Source of the DNA: Lichenostomus cassidix
Taxonomy: Eukaryota > Chordata > Aves > Passeriformes > Meliphagidae
DNA length: 64,000 bases
Direction of reading: 5' to 3'
Assembly (NCBI GenBank): GCA_008360975.2
Contig: CM039182.1
Span: 149,362,656-149,426,655 of the forward strand
Notes under the pieces: model-generated
Told to the model about the DNA's origin: nothing
Database searches by the model: none
What the model saw: the letters and a program-made list of their open reading frames with translations, nothing else
Translations under genes and position numbers: made by a program
Shown: positions 46,721 to 56,135 of the stretch, piece after piece
Layout: each line of letters opens with the position of its first letter
Numbering within the stretch: position 1 is the first letter of the stretch

Positions 46721-47254
46721 TCCAGACAGGTTCTTTCCTGAATCCTCTCAAAGAGGGTCTGGGATGTTTGTCACCCCTGTTGCCTCCATATTTCTTCTTA
46801 TTTCTAATATCAGTTTTACCCTCCTTTCCAACCACTCTGGCTCAATTTGTTCTCCAAGAGCAAACCAGCAGCACACCAGTGGCTTCCTTCCTACTCAACA
46901 CCCTGACAGTACTGTCAACACCTCTAAGGATTTAATTCCTTCAACTTCCCCTTTTAACTTTTCTTTAAAAGCTTATTTTTACCCAGTCCTGCTGCTGGAT
47001 TTGAACAGAGCTTTGGTGGATGCTCTGCCCCTTTGCTCCCGTCGGGATGTTGATGCAAGGTACATCATGGAATTTGCTGCAGGATGCTGACTTCACAATG
47101 AGATCTCAAACTAGAATTTTATAGCAACCCAGGGGTTATGTATCTTCTTCTGGGATCGGTCACCAGCTGCTGCTTCAGACTCACATGTGACCTTTGCTCA
47201 GTCTCCATGGAGGGAAATGAAATCACCTGGAATGCTGGTGGATGATAAGCCACG
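46721..47254. other. Unassigned stretch, probably part of an old nested repeat
   Basis: Lies between the antisense RT remnant and a younger sense CR1. The 108-codon plus frame at 46,764-47,090 has no recognisable domain. The interval may be decayed LINE sequence, but nothing in it is distinctive enough to say. Confidence 0.35.
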
Positions 47255-47845
47255 TCCTGGGCTGCAGCAAAAGAATCATGGCTGGTGTGTTAACAGAAGG
47301 GATTCTACTCATCTACCCCACTCTGGTGAGGTCCTGCCTGGACTCCTGCTTCCAGCTCCAGGGACCTCAACATAAGAAGGATGTGGACTTCTTGGAGAGA
47401 ATCCAGTGGAGGAAGTGAAGGTGCTCAGAGGACTTGGAGCCCCTCTGCTATAGAGACGGATTGGGAGAGCTGGGATTGTTCAGCCTGGAGTAAAGAAGGC
47501 TCTGAAGAGACCTTAGAGCTTCTTCCAGTACCTAAAGGGAGCCTACAGGAGAGACTGTTTAGCAGGCCCTGTTGTGACAGAACAAGAAATATTTCTTTTA
47601 AATTGAAAGAAGAGAGATTTAGACTGGATGCTTGGAACAATTTCTTTACTTTGAGGGTGGTGAGGTCCTGGCACAGGTTGTCCAGAGAAACTGTGGTTGC
47701 CCCATCCCTGGAAGTGTTCTGGGCCAGGTTGGATGGGGCTTGGAGCAACCTGGGGTAGTAGATGGTGTCCCTGCCACGACAGGGGGTTGGAACTGGATGA
47801 TCTTTAGGATGACTCCCAACCCAACCCATTCTGTGATTTGATAAT
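47255..47845 (+). mobile_element. CR1 LINE, sense, about 590 bp
   Basis: Starts within ORF2 ('ctaccccactctggtgaggt', 'cctggactcctgcttccagc', 'aggatgtggacttcttggag'). It runs through 'gttcagcctggagtaaagaa', 'tgaggtcctggcacaggttg' and 'tggggcttggagcaacctgg' to the terminus 'cccattctgtgatttgat'. It appears inserted between the two parts of an older antisense element. Confidence 0.94.
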
Positions 47846-48199
47846 TGCATTTCCTCCCTTTCTTACCTTTTATTTTTTTTTAATCACTCAGTATCACTGT
47901 ACAGGTGTGTAGGAAGGTCTGTTGCCCCAAGGGTGCATTGTTCCATCTTGACTTAGAGTTTCAGTTGATAGAGATTCTTGTTGATGTGTTTTCCTCTCTC
48001 CTGACAGCATATGGCTTATTTGATTCAGTGTCCCTTTGATTGTTTTCCCTCCACCAAGTTTTTGATCCGTGTATTTCCATCTCTTATTCAGGCTCAAAAA
48101 GGCCAGTTCCATAGTCTGCATTTCTGAGGTTTCCAGTATTTACATAGTACAACACCTACTGCCACGTTAGCTCCTGTCTTGACAACCTTTTGAAATGTC
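47846..48199. other. Unassigned stretch
   Basis: T-run at 47,872-47,881, otherwise nothing recognised. Confidence 0.4.
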
Positions 48200-48760
48200 A
48201 ATCTTTTTGTTTTCCATTTTCTGTTTGATTATTTACTTCCCATGACCTATTCTTCTTTGAGAGGCACCTACGTTTGTGTCTTCATCTTTAGAAATGTCAT
48301 CCCAGACCATATGCTCTGGTTTGGCTTCCCTCACTCCCCACTCTAAAAGCTCCCTGATTTTAAGTGACAACACCTCAGGTGAACTCTGTCTCTCCTGTAC
48401 TGGATTTTGACACTCTACATATGTCATATGAGCCTGAAATTGTCTTACATTCATACTCTGTCTCTGCACTGGTCTCCCTGGACCTGCAAGAGATAAGGAA
48501 ACACTTCATAGAACATCACCTTCTTTTTGTTTTTTCTTTCAGGAGCTTAATTTTTGCCTCCACACACAGGATGTCCCTTTCCTGTGTCATTGATGCCCAT
48601 TTGGACAGTGACCACATGCTACTCATCATCTACCTCTTCTAATCTTCCATCTGCTTCTATGTGTTCTAACAATAAGTGGCATTATCTTGTATTTCTTAAT
48701 ACCTTTAATAGGTGATAACTGCTTTCATGATTGATCTTCCAAGCATCCTAATTTTGCTGT
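48200..48760 (-). mobile_element. Possible ancient CR1 ORF1 (esterase region) remnant, antisense
   Basis: On the minus strand, a stretch near 48,555-48,615 reads 'catgtggtcactgtccaaat' / gggcatcaatgacaca, which translates as HVVTVQMGINDT. This resembles the V-x-x-H-x-G-x-N-D-T block of the SGNH-type esterase domain known from CR1/L2 ORF1. A weak GRS-I motif lies upstream at about 48,730, where the esterases have GDS. Orientation and distance fit the RT remnant at 46.2-46.7 kb. Tentative. Confidence 0.35.
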
Positions 48761-49383
48761 CCTCTTGCAAATGGTCTTAATGTCTTATTGCTGAGAGTTT
48801 CTATATGGTTTCTCTGGAGGAAGTGAAGAAAAAAATATTACATGAAAATGAAACAAGAACCTTTCAATGTGATTTAAACTTTGTAATGACCTGGAAAAGA
48901 GACAAGGTAAGAGAGTTTTAAGGATATCCCACTGAGAAGTCCAAGAACATATGCTTTAATTAAATTTAGCAGCCTAAATCAGCTCCTCCCCTCCCATCTG
49001 AATGGCTGGCAGATAGTCTGTGATCAGGAAAATATGCTTTCCTTTGCCCTTATTTATGTTGCTAAAATTCCTCCTAAAATTTCTCAGTGTCATGACAGCA
49101 TATAGCAACAGTGGGAGCAAGAAATCAGAAAACAAGATATCACCCAGACCCACACGAAGCACTTTGGTTAACAAGGTGCTTGTAGTACAGGTTGCCAATA
49201 TTGATTGGATCTCTGGTTGCTTTCTAGCACTGGAAATGAGATCCAAATTAAGAAATTTTAGCAATTAGGTCCTGTTTCATGAAGAAGGTTGGGATGGATA
49301 CTCTGCAAAACTGTCTGAAAAAGGGTTTCTTGGGGTTTTTTTAGGCACCTGTGTCCATAAATGCCAGTGCTTTTTCTATTAGT
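48761..49383. other. Unique stretch
   Basis: No repeat recognised. Two frames (82 and 96 codons) oppose each other at 48,974-49,268 and look like chance. Confidence 0.4.
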
Positions 49384-49412
49384 ATCCTATAATGTTTGGG
49401 GTTGGAAGGAAC
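49384..49412 (-). mobile_element. CR1 LINE 3' terminus, antisense, left part (split)
   Basis: 'tcctataatgtttggggttg' followed by gaaggaac: the reversed CR1 end. It breaks exactly where other copies continue with 'cttaaagatcat'; that continuation is found at 50,113, after the LTR insertion. Confidence 0.85.
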
Positions 49413-50107
49413 TGTGACGTCCCACACTGAAGGGAAAGGGAGCACTCAAGATTTGTAGATGCTCCTGGGCAAAAGGAACAACAATAGTCAGATAAAAGTT
49501 TGAGAAGTTTTATTAATAAATCACACACTTGGCATGGAAATTGATTACTCCGTGATCTCATGTGTGAGAACAAAACAGTTTGGTCTGGATAAATGGGTGG
49601 AGTGGAAGGGAAGAGGGAGAGATTAATTAAAGAGGAGGAGAGAGAAACAAATGAAGAAAGGGAGAAGGGGAAATCACCAGTCCTGGCTCCAGCACTGATC
49701 CAGCTTATGGTGTTGGCATTGTTCCCAGGCTGCATGGGCATACCATTTTATAAATAAGTTTTCCCCACATTGGAGATAAATTCCTCACTTTCGATGCAAA
49801 TTAGTTATCCTGCACTGCCTGTCCTTCTAGACCTGCCTGGAAATGGGTTGGAGACTCCAGGGATTTTGGATGGTCTTGATCCCCCCTTCAATCCATGCCC
49901 AATTCTCAACCTCATTCCTGTGCTTGTGCTGTGCCACATTGTGCTGCTCTCCAGGAGCCAGAACAAGAATGTTTGTCCCAGGAAAGTGCTGCCCTACCTC
50001 CAAATAGCCCCCTCCTCCAGCCAAAATTCCTGGCTTTCTCTGCCACTATTTGACTGTTGGTTTTTGAGAGATAAACATCAACTCCCTTTATCTTCTAGGT
50101 TTCTACG
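49413..50107 (-). mobile_element. Probable solo LTR (endogenous retrovirus) inserted in a CR1
   Basis: About 695-700 bp separate the two halves of one antisense CR1. The insert begins tgtgacgtccc and ends ...ctacg or, six bases later, ...ggggaca. The host CR1 bases ggaac (49,408-49,412) and gggac (50,108-50,112) flank it like a 5-bp target duplication with one mismatch. On the minus strand it has an AATAAAA signal (49,508-49,514), then a T/G-rich stretch and a gacgtcaca end, which are LTR features. A TATA-like ttataaa lies at about 49,748. No internal viral genes are present on either side, as expected after LTR-LTR recombination. Family not identified. Confidence 0.7.
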
Positions 50108-50216
50108 GGGACATTAAAGATCATGTTGGTTCCATGGGTTACATCACCTTCCACTAGATCAGGTGACTCAGAGCCCAATCCAGCCTGGTCTTGAACACCC
50201 CCAGAGACAGGAAATA
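50108..50216 (-). mobile_element. CR1 LINE 3' terminus, antisense, right part (split)
   Basis: Continues the copy begun at 49,384: gggac, then 'ttaaagatcatgttggttcc', 'ccttccactagatcaggtga' and 'ccagcctggtcttgaacacc', fading at about 50,216. Confidence 0.85.
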
Positions 50217-51524
50217 TTAAATGTTAGATATCTAAAATTTTCTCCTGTGTGTATCCAGGGGTGCCACTCTCTCTGCAGAGCTGAGCAGTTCCTTCCCAGC
50301 ACTTCAGGAGATTCAGGATGCTGCTTCTCTTCTCCAGCACCCCAGGGAAGCTCATCTCAAAACCATGTTCTGGGTGCATGTAATGATCACCAATGACACA
50401 GTCCTGACTGCCTGCTAATGCAAAATCTGTCCTTTTTGCAGTATAATAGAGATTATCTTCCTTGCGTAGGAAGTGGGTGGTTTGGACTCAAGTCGCTCAG
50501 GTTGGGAAGTTTCCAATCCACCATTCCCATGTCCTAGAAAAATGTGCTAATCATGCAGCTGGGTTAAAGCTGCTTTCTATCCTACTAGGCAAAGCTGTGC
50601 TTTTGTGTGGAAAAAGGGCCCTAAAGCTCCATAAAGCCAATGAAGGAACAGCCAAAAAAGCGACATGACATTGCAGCTTGTGAAAGAAGGGATCCTAGGC
50701 AACCTCTTGGGGGAGAGCGTCAAAAGGGTGTAAAAATATACAGCAGAGGACCTTTAAGGTTAAACAAAACACTCATGTCTGACGTGATAAAGACGAGGGA
50801 ATTTGCTTGAATTTCCCTAATCCTCGTATGGAAGAGCTTTTTCCTAGAGGGTGTCTGACAAAATAATAGAGGTTACCTCCCTCGGTGGATGGCCTTTGTA
50901 ATGTTGTTGAGCCTCATCCCTGCTCTTGAATAGATTGCCCAGGGATTGGAAAATTACTTTGCCTTTCTTCTCAAAAATGAGCTTTTACTAACTATTGTGG
51001 TGAGCTACAGCTGTATGTTTCAGAGGACAGGTTTTATCACTGATTCTTTTCAGCCTGAGCATCCTTTTTCAAAAAGGAAATAAATGCTAAGTGCAAATAG
51101 ACCCTGCTCTCATTAGGACAGCTTTGTTCTGTGTATTATATGAGTGGGAGAGATGAGCACAGGTCTATGAAGTGCTTCTAACTGGAGAGGACACGCAGCA
51201 GCACTGGGACTGACATGTTACACCTGGGGCTGTGCTGCAGTGTCTGGGCATCTTTAGTGCCTCATCCCCACCTTCAGTAAATTTATTTCCTTAAAATATC
51301 CTGGTCACTCAGTCATTTCAAAGCTATCATCGATGGCAGACCTCCAAGGAGGAGGCTGGATGGTGCAAAAGAGGCGTCCAGGAGGTAAACCTTTCTCTGC
51401 TTCAAAGCTGAACAGATGTTCCAGTTTGTGGCCAGAAAGTTGCTGTATTGTAGGGAATCCCTGGATCCTGAATTAGTTAAAGTTCCCTTTATCTAAAGCA
51501 GTGTTGCCAGCTGGCTTCACTCTC
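50217..51524. other. Unique stretch
   Basis: About 1.3 kb without a confidently recognised repeat. Confidence 0.4.
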
Positions 51525-51586
51525 CTCAAGGGAGGTGATTCTCCCTCTCTGCTCTGCTGAGACCCCATCTGGAACACTCTGTGGTG
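51525..51586 (+). mobile_element. CR1 LINE ORF2 fragment, sense
   Basis: 'ctcaagggaggtgattctcc', 'ctctctgctctgctgagacc' and 'ccatctggaacactctg' match the same place in ORF2 as 'ccccactctggtgaggtcct' of the copy at 47.3 kb. It stops abruptly at the LTR fragment. Confidence 0.8.
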
Positions 51587-51730
51587 CTGGGTTGACCCTG
51601 GATGGACACCAGGTGGCCACCAAAGCCACTCTGTCACTCCCCTTCTTCAACTGGACAGGGGAGAGAAAAATATAGTGGCTCATGGTTTGAGATAAGGACA
51701 GGGAGAAAACACTCACCAAATATCACTGTG
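51587..51730 (-). mobile_element. LTR fragment of an avian endogenous retrovirus
   Basis: 'ggtgctgggttgaccctgga', 'tggacaccaggtggccacca', 'aagccactctgtcactcccc', 'ttcaactggacaggggagag' and 'gagataaggacagggagaaa' match from memory the end of a common bird retroviral LTR. Its 3' end reads ...ggtcaacccagcacca on the minus strand. Only ~145 bp remain; the rest of the LTR and the viral interior are absent. Confidence 0.75.
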
Positions 51731-52371
51731 GCTTCACCTCAGCACTGGATCAGCTGCATTCCAGTCCTGGTCCAGAGTTAATGTGAAGTCAGTGGAAGAA
51801 CTTCTACTGAGTCAATAATCCCTCGATCAATTCCCTATGTCAGTTCACAAAGTGCTTTTGAATAATGTATCCTGAAGGCTTTATATAAAATCGAAATTAG
51901 TGTTTTCATTTACTTGCATATCATCAGAATAAAACTTTTTTTGGAAATTGTTTTACTTAGTTATTTATCTGTTTGGAGATTGGAGCTGAAGTCTATTGAT
52001 CAGCCTGATTAAAGAATGTGCAATCAGAATAAGGCTGGCATTCTAATTTTAATGAGTTAGTGCATTCTTTCTATTTTTCTCAGATGGATTTGATAAAATG
52101 AGATACAAATCAACACACCTGCAGGCCATTGAGATAATACTGTGGTGGGATAAAGAAATGGAGAGAGGATACCTACATTCATCAGCATGATAAATGCAAA
52201 AAGGGAGAATGATTAACTTTGGAAAATGTTTTTCATAGTCCACTAGCTTAAGATATTAATGAATTGGTGCTTGAATGAGCCAGACCTCTTAATCTCAGGG
52301 TGGCATAATTTCAAACACAGCAGAATTAAATGTGGGCTACTGGATCCATTTATTGGGAGTATAGAACTTCA
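51731..52371. other. Unique stretch
   Basis: Nothing recognised. AT-rich from about 51,840. Confidence 0.45.
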
Positions 52372-52495
52372 TAGAATCATAGAATACTCTGAGCTCAAAG
52401 GGACCCACAATGATCATCGAGTCCAGCTCCTGGCCCTGCACAGGACAGTACCAAGAATCACACCCTGTGCCTGAGATTGTTTTAAATGCCCCTGA
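52372..52495 (-). mobile_element. CR1 LINE 3' terminus of the 'ttccaactcagg' type, antisense
   Basis: Reversed end 'atagaatcatagaatactct', 'aaagggacccacaatgatca', 'tcgagtccagctcctggccc' and 'tgcacaggacagtaccaaga'. Same subfamily as 52.96-53.23, 55.40-55.55 and 60.66-60.82 kb. Confidence 0.92.
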
Positions 52496-52964
52496 TTTAG
52501 TGCTCTGATCTGTGTTATACTCTGATTTCAGTGTGGGCTGCTGCCAGGAGTACAGCTGGTCCTGCTCCTTCCACTTCCCAGCTGGCCTTCCCACATTGGA
52601 GCAGCTGTGTAGGTGGGGGCAGCAGGAAAAATGGGAATCACTTCTAGCAGCAGCCTGGAGCTACACCAAGTAAGAGTGACAAGAAACCTGAATTCTGAAT
52701 GGCATCATAGCCACATGTGGTTATGGGAACTTCAGTAATTAGAAAATCCTCGGTGGTGCAGTGGTAACTTATTTCAGCAAAAATAAAAAAAATTATATAT
52801 TCCCAAGGAAAAACAGTGATTGCTTTCTTTTTGTCTTCAAGGTGATTCCTACTACTGAAATAATTCACTGGCAATGAAGATGGTGAAGGGTCTTGAGGTG
52901 AAGCCATGTGAAGAGTGGCTGAGGTCACTTGGCTGGTCCAGCTTGGACCAGGGACAGGAACAGA
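52496..52964. other. Unique stretch
   Basis: Nothing recognised; a short A-rich run at 52,780-52,793. Confidence 0.45.
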
Positions 52965-53228
52965 GCCTGAAGGAATAGCCTGAAGTGGTGTCAGAGGAGG
53001 TTTAGGTTGGATATCTGGAAAAAGTTCTTCACCCAGAGGGCTGTTGGGCACTGGAACAGCTGCCCAGGGAAGGATCACAGCCCCAAGCCTGACAGAGTGT
53101 AAGAAATGTTTGGACAACACTCTCAGGTACAGGGTGGGATTCTTGGGATGTCCTGTGCAGGGCCAGGAGTTGGACTCAATTATCTTTATGGGTCCTTTCT
53201 AACTCAGGATATGCTATGGTTCTATTTT
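52965..53228 (+). mobile_element. CR1 LINE of the 'ttccaactcagg' type, sense
   Basis: 'gtttaggttggatatctgga', 'aaaagttcttcacccagagg', 'gttgggcactggaacagctg', 'cagggtgggattcttgggat' and 'gtgcagggccaggagttgga', ending 'aactcaggatatgctatggt'. About 265 bp; the most complete copy of this subfamily in the window. Confidence 0.94.
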
Positions 53229-53389
53229 AAACATTTGTATAAGACTTTAGTGAAATATAACATAATGGGAGAGGATGGAGATGTGTCCTTTAGGCAACAA
53301 TTTCAAGGTTCAGTAAAATCTGTCCCCTGGCAGGTGAGAAAAACCCCCCAAAGCATCACATGTGTTTTGCAAAGATGAGGCTCATTAGG

Positions 53390-54930
53390 CTCCTCGAAAG
53401 GGGAACTTCTTCAACTGAAATCACCTTAATAGAGAAGTGGACAAAGACCTTACAGAGAGCAAAAAGCTCAGAAGAGCAAACTGCATTTTAGAGCTCAGAA
53501 ATACAGGGATAGCACAAGCATTCCTGAAAGTTAATTCAGATTAATCCTCACAAGGAAAATTAAAAGATGGAGCAAAGAGTCTTCAGTACTTAAACATCAA
53601 AACAGAAAGAAAACGTGGAATAAGAAATACAGGGCAGACACTGAGGATAATGGAAATATGACCCTGCAGTTTAAGGTGTACTTCAGTTCTGTTTTCTGTA
53701 AGGACTCTGCTGTGGAACCTGCTATGGAAAGACAAGATGATTAATGGGAAGAGGACTGTGGACATGGAAATTTCTATTACCAAAGTGGAAACAAAACTCT
53801 CTAAACTGGTTTCATTTAGCCAGGGAGAAGGGAGGAGATATGGAGCTGGATAATCAGCATCCTTGATATTTGAAAGAGCTGGCTCAGGAAATCAGTGCTC
53901 CATCTCAAAGCTCTTTAATAAATGTATGAAGTTGGGGGTGGTTCCATCTGTGTGTCAAATAATAAATATAGCGTCCATATATGAGTGCAGAAAAGCAACC
54001 ACCCAGCCCCAGAAATGTGCAAGCTTTAGAATAAATCTTCCTGAAAACAAAAATGAATGAATAATTAAAGAAAAGGAACGACCAAAGGAGGTGAAAATAA
54101 ATCAAGATGGGAGGAAATACAGATTTATCAAAGGCTGTTTGTGTCTGATATCTTTCCTTAAAAAGGATAACCAATTCTTATGGATGAGAAAAATGCTTTA
54201 GACGTAATCCACTTAGACTTCAATGAATATCAATATTGTGCCACATGGGATATTATTAACTGGAGAAAATGTGGATCATTTCCAAAATACTAATGTGGTA
54301 AGTAACTACTAAAGAGAAATGACCTGGGATTCTGAAGAGAACTTGTAGTTTGCAGGGCAGTTTTTAGCACAGTTTCACAATGCTCTGTCTTCAGACTAAT
54401 CTTATTTAATGTTGCCATTGGTGACCCTGCCTTAAAAAATAGAGCTTTACTAATGACTTTTGTAGACAGCACAAAACTGGGAGGAACAGGCAATTCAGGA
54501 GAGGATTGGTGTATTAGTGAGGTGAATTGGATGGAGAACTGAAAAATATAATGGGACAAAGAGTAAGGTCGTGTGTGTGGGGATTAATAACAAGAGAATC
54601 GGCTCTAAAGCTGGAGCAGTGGAAAATGAGGGCGTAAAAAGGGCATGTTGTGTTTGCTGATCACAGAATGATACAGAGCTGGAAAAGCAAACATTCCAGG
54701 GCTGCCTTGGCTCAGGGGTTCTCCAGAGAGGGCTTTGGTGACATTCCAATGAGGCCTCTTAAAGAACAGGGTACAAAATCCTTGGCTCCCATAAACAACA
54801 AATGTGACTTCAAACTGGTCCTGAAGGACCAAATACCAGTGTCATTGAGAGGTTACCAGGTAGGAAAACTTAGGATTGTTTGTGTTTTATACAGCCTGGG
54901 ATTGGGACAGTTCAGATGGGATATGATTAT
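53390..54930 (+). mobile_element. Ancient CR1-type ORF2 remnant, sense
   Basis: Eroded reverse-transcriptase region in the expected order. 'gagctggctcaggaaatcag' and 'gtatgaagttgggggtggtt' (before the palm) lie near 53,880-53,950. 'agatttatcaaaggctgttt' and 'tggatgagaaaaatgcttta' / 'gacttcaatgaata' (D-x-[SN] stretch) lie near 54,121-54,225. 'cttatttaatgttgccattg' (L-F-N-V-x-I) and 'acagcacaaaactgggagga' (D-x-T-K-L-G-G, after the catalytic region) lie near 54,405-54,485. The frame is broken many times. Outer limits are uncertain. Confidence 0.65.
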
Positions 54931-54996
54931 TCTTTAATATAAGTGAACTCCAGGAACAGAGAAGGATTCTTTAAGCAGAGGGAGAGCAGTGATCAT

Positions 54997-55085
54997 GGAA
55001 CCATTTAATCATAAAAAGGCTTGGGTTGGAAGTGATGTTAAAGTTCCAAACCCCATCCATGGGCAAGGATGCCACCCACAGATTA
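54997..55085 (-). mobile_element. CR1 LINE 3' terminus, antisense, diverged
   Basis: 'aatcataaaaaggcttgggt' / tggaagtgatgttaaag, then 'aaaccccatccatgggcaag' / gatgccaccca. About 90 bp. Confidence 0.8.
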
Positions 55086-55403
55086 GGATGCTGAGAGGTC
55101 TTACGCAAGAATGATGCAAGAGTGAGGCAAGAACAAATTGTTTTATATTGGACATGGATTAATTTAGTCTGGAAAGTCTTAAGAATGAAGACAGAAGGGT
55201 CTGGGACAGTGTCCTAATGCAAATAATGGAAACAAAAAACCTTACTTACAGGTAGATTGATGAGGTAGAAACTGGAAGAAATCACCTGCTGTTGTACAAA
55301 ATGGGTTTTGGTTGCCCAGAAAGAGCCTGGATACTCTGAGCTCAGCTGTGTCACCTTCAGTCCCAAACTGGGATGATGCTGCACTGACAGTTCTGTGTCT
55401 CTG
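55086..55403. other. Unique stretch
   Basis: Nothing recognised. Confidence 0.45.
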
Positions 55404-55547
55404 ACAGAATCACAGAGTCAAAGAATATCCTGAGTTGGAAGGAACCCACAAGGATCATCTAGTCTAACTCCTGGTCCTGTGCAGGACACCCCAAGAATCC
55501 CACCATATGCCTGAGAGCTTTGTTCAAATGTTTCCTGAACTCTGGCA
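55404..55547 (-). mobile_element. CR1 LINE 3' terminus of the 'ttccaactcagg' type, antisense
   Basis: 'agaatcacagagtcaaagaa', 'tatcctgagttggaaggaac', 'ccacaaggatcatctagtct' and 'tcctgtgcaggacaccccaa'. About 145 bp. Confidence 0.93.
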
Positions 55548-55734
55548 TAGCTGGGGCATTTTCATTTTTCTCTGTTTCATGGTACAACCCCATCTTAGAT
55601 GAGTGAGACTTTGAGGTCTGCTGCTGGTTCCCTGCATGAAGTGTTCTCCTTCCCACCTTTAGGTAAAGGACATAACCTTGAGGTTAAATGAGTTGAGCCA
55701 CATTCTCAAGGTAAATCTTTTTCTATATGGAGAA

Positions 55735-56135
55735 ACCTGGGAGTCCAGGGTGCTTCCTATTTTGGGAGTTATCAGTCTGGAGAAGAGAAAGTTCCAAGGA
55801 GACCTTGGAGCTCCATCTGGTACCTAAAGGGACTACAAGAAAGTTTGAGAGGGATTTTTCACAAGGGTCTGGAGTGACAGGACAAGGGAGAATGGCTTTA
55901 AAATGAAGGAGGATAGATTTAGATTTAAGGAATAAATTCTTCCCTGTGAGGATGGTGAGGAGTGGCACAGGTTGCCCACAGAATCTGTGGCTGCTCTATC
56001 CCTGGAAGTGTTCAAGGCCAGGTTGGATAGAGCTTGGAGCAACCTGGGATAGTGGAAGTTGTCCCTGCCCACTGCAGGGACCTAGATGACCTTTAATATC
56101 CCTTTCCACCCAAACCGTTCCGTGATTTTGTCATT
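55735..56135 (+). mobile_element. CR1 LINE, sense, about 400 bp
   Basis: From 'tttgggagttatcagtctgg' and 'agaagagaaagttccaagga' through 'agtgacaggacaagggagaa', 'gtgaggatggtgaggagtgg' and 'cttggagcaacctgggatag' to 'cacccaaaccgttccgtgat'. Confidence 0.95.
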
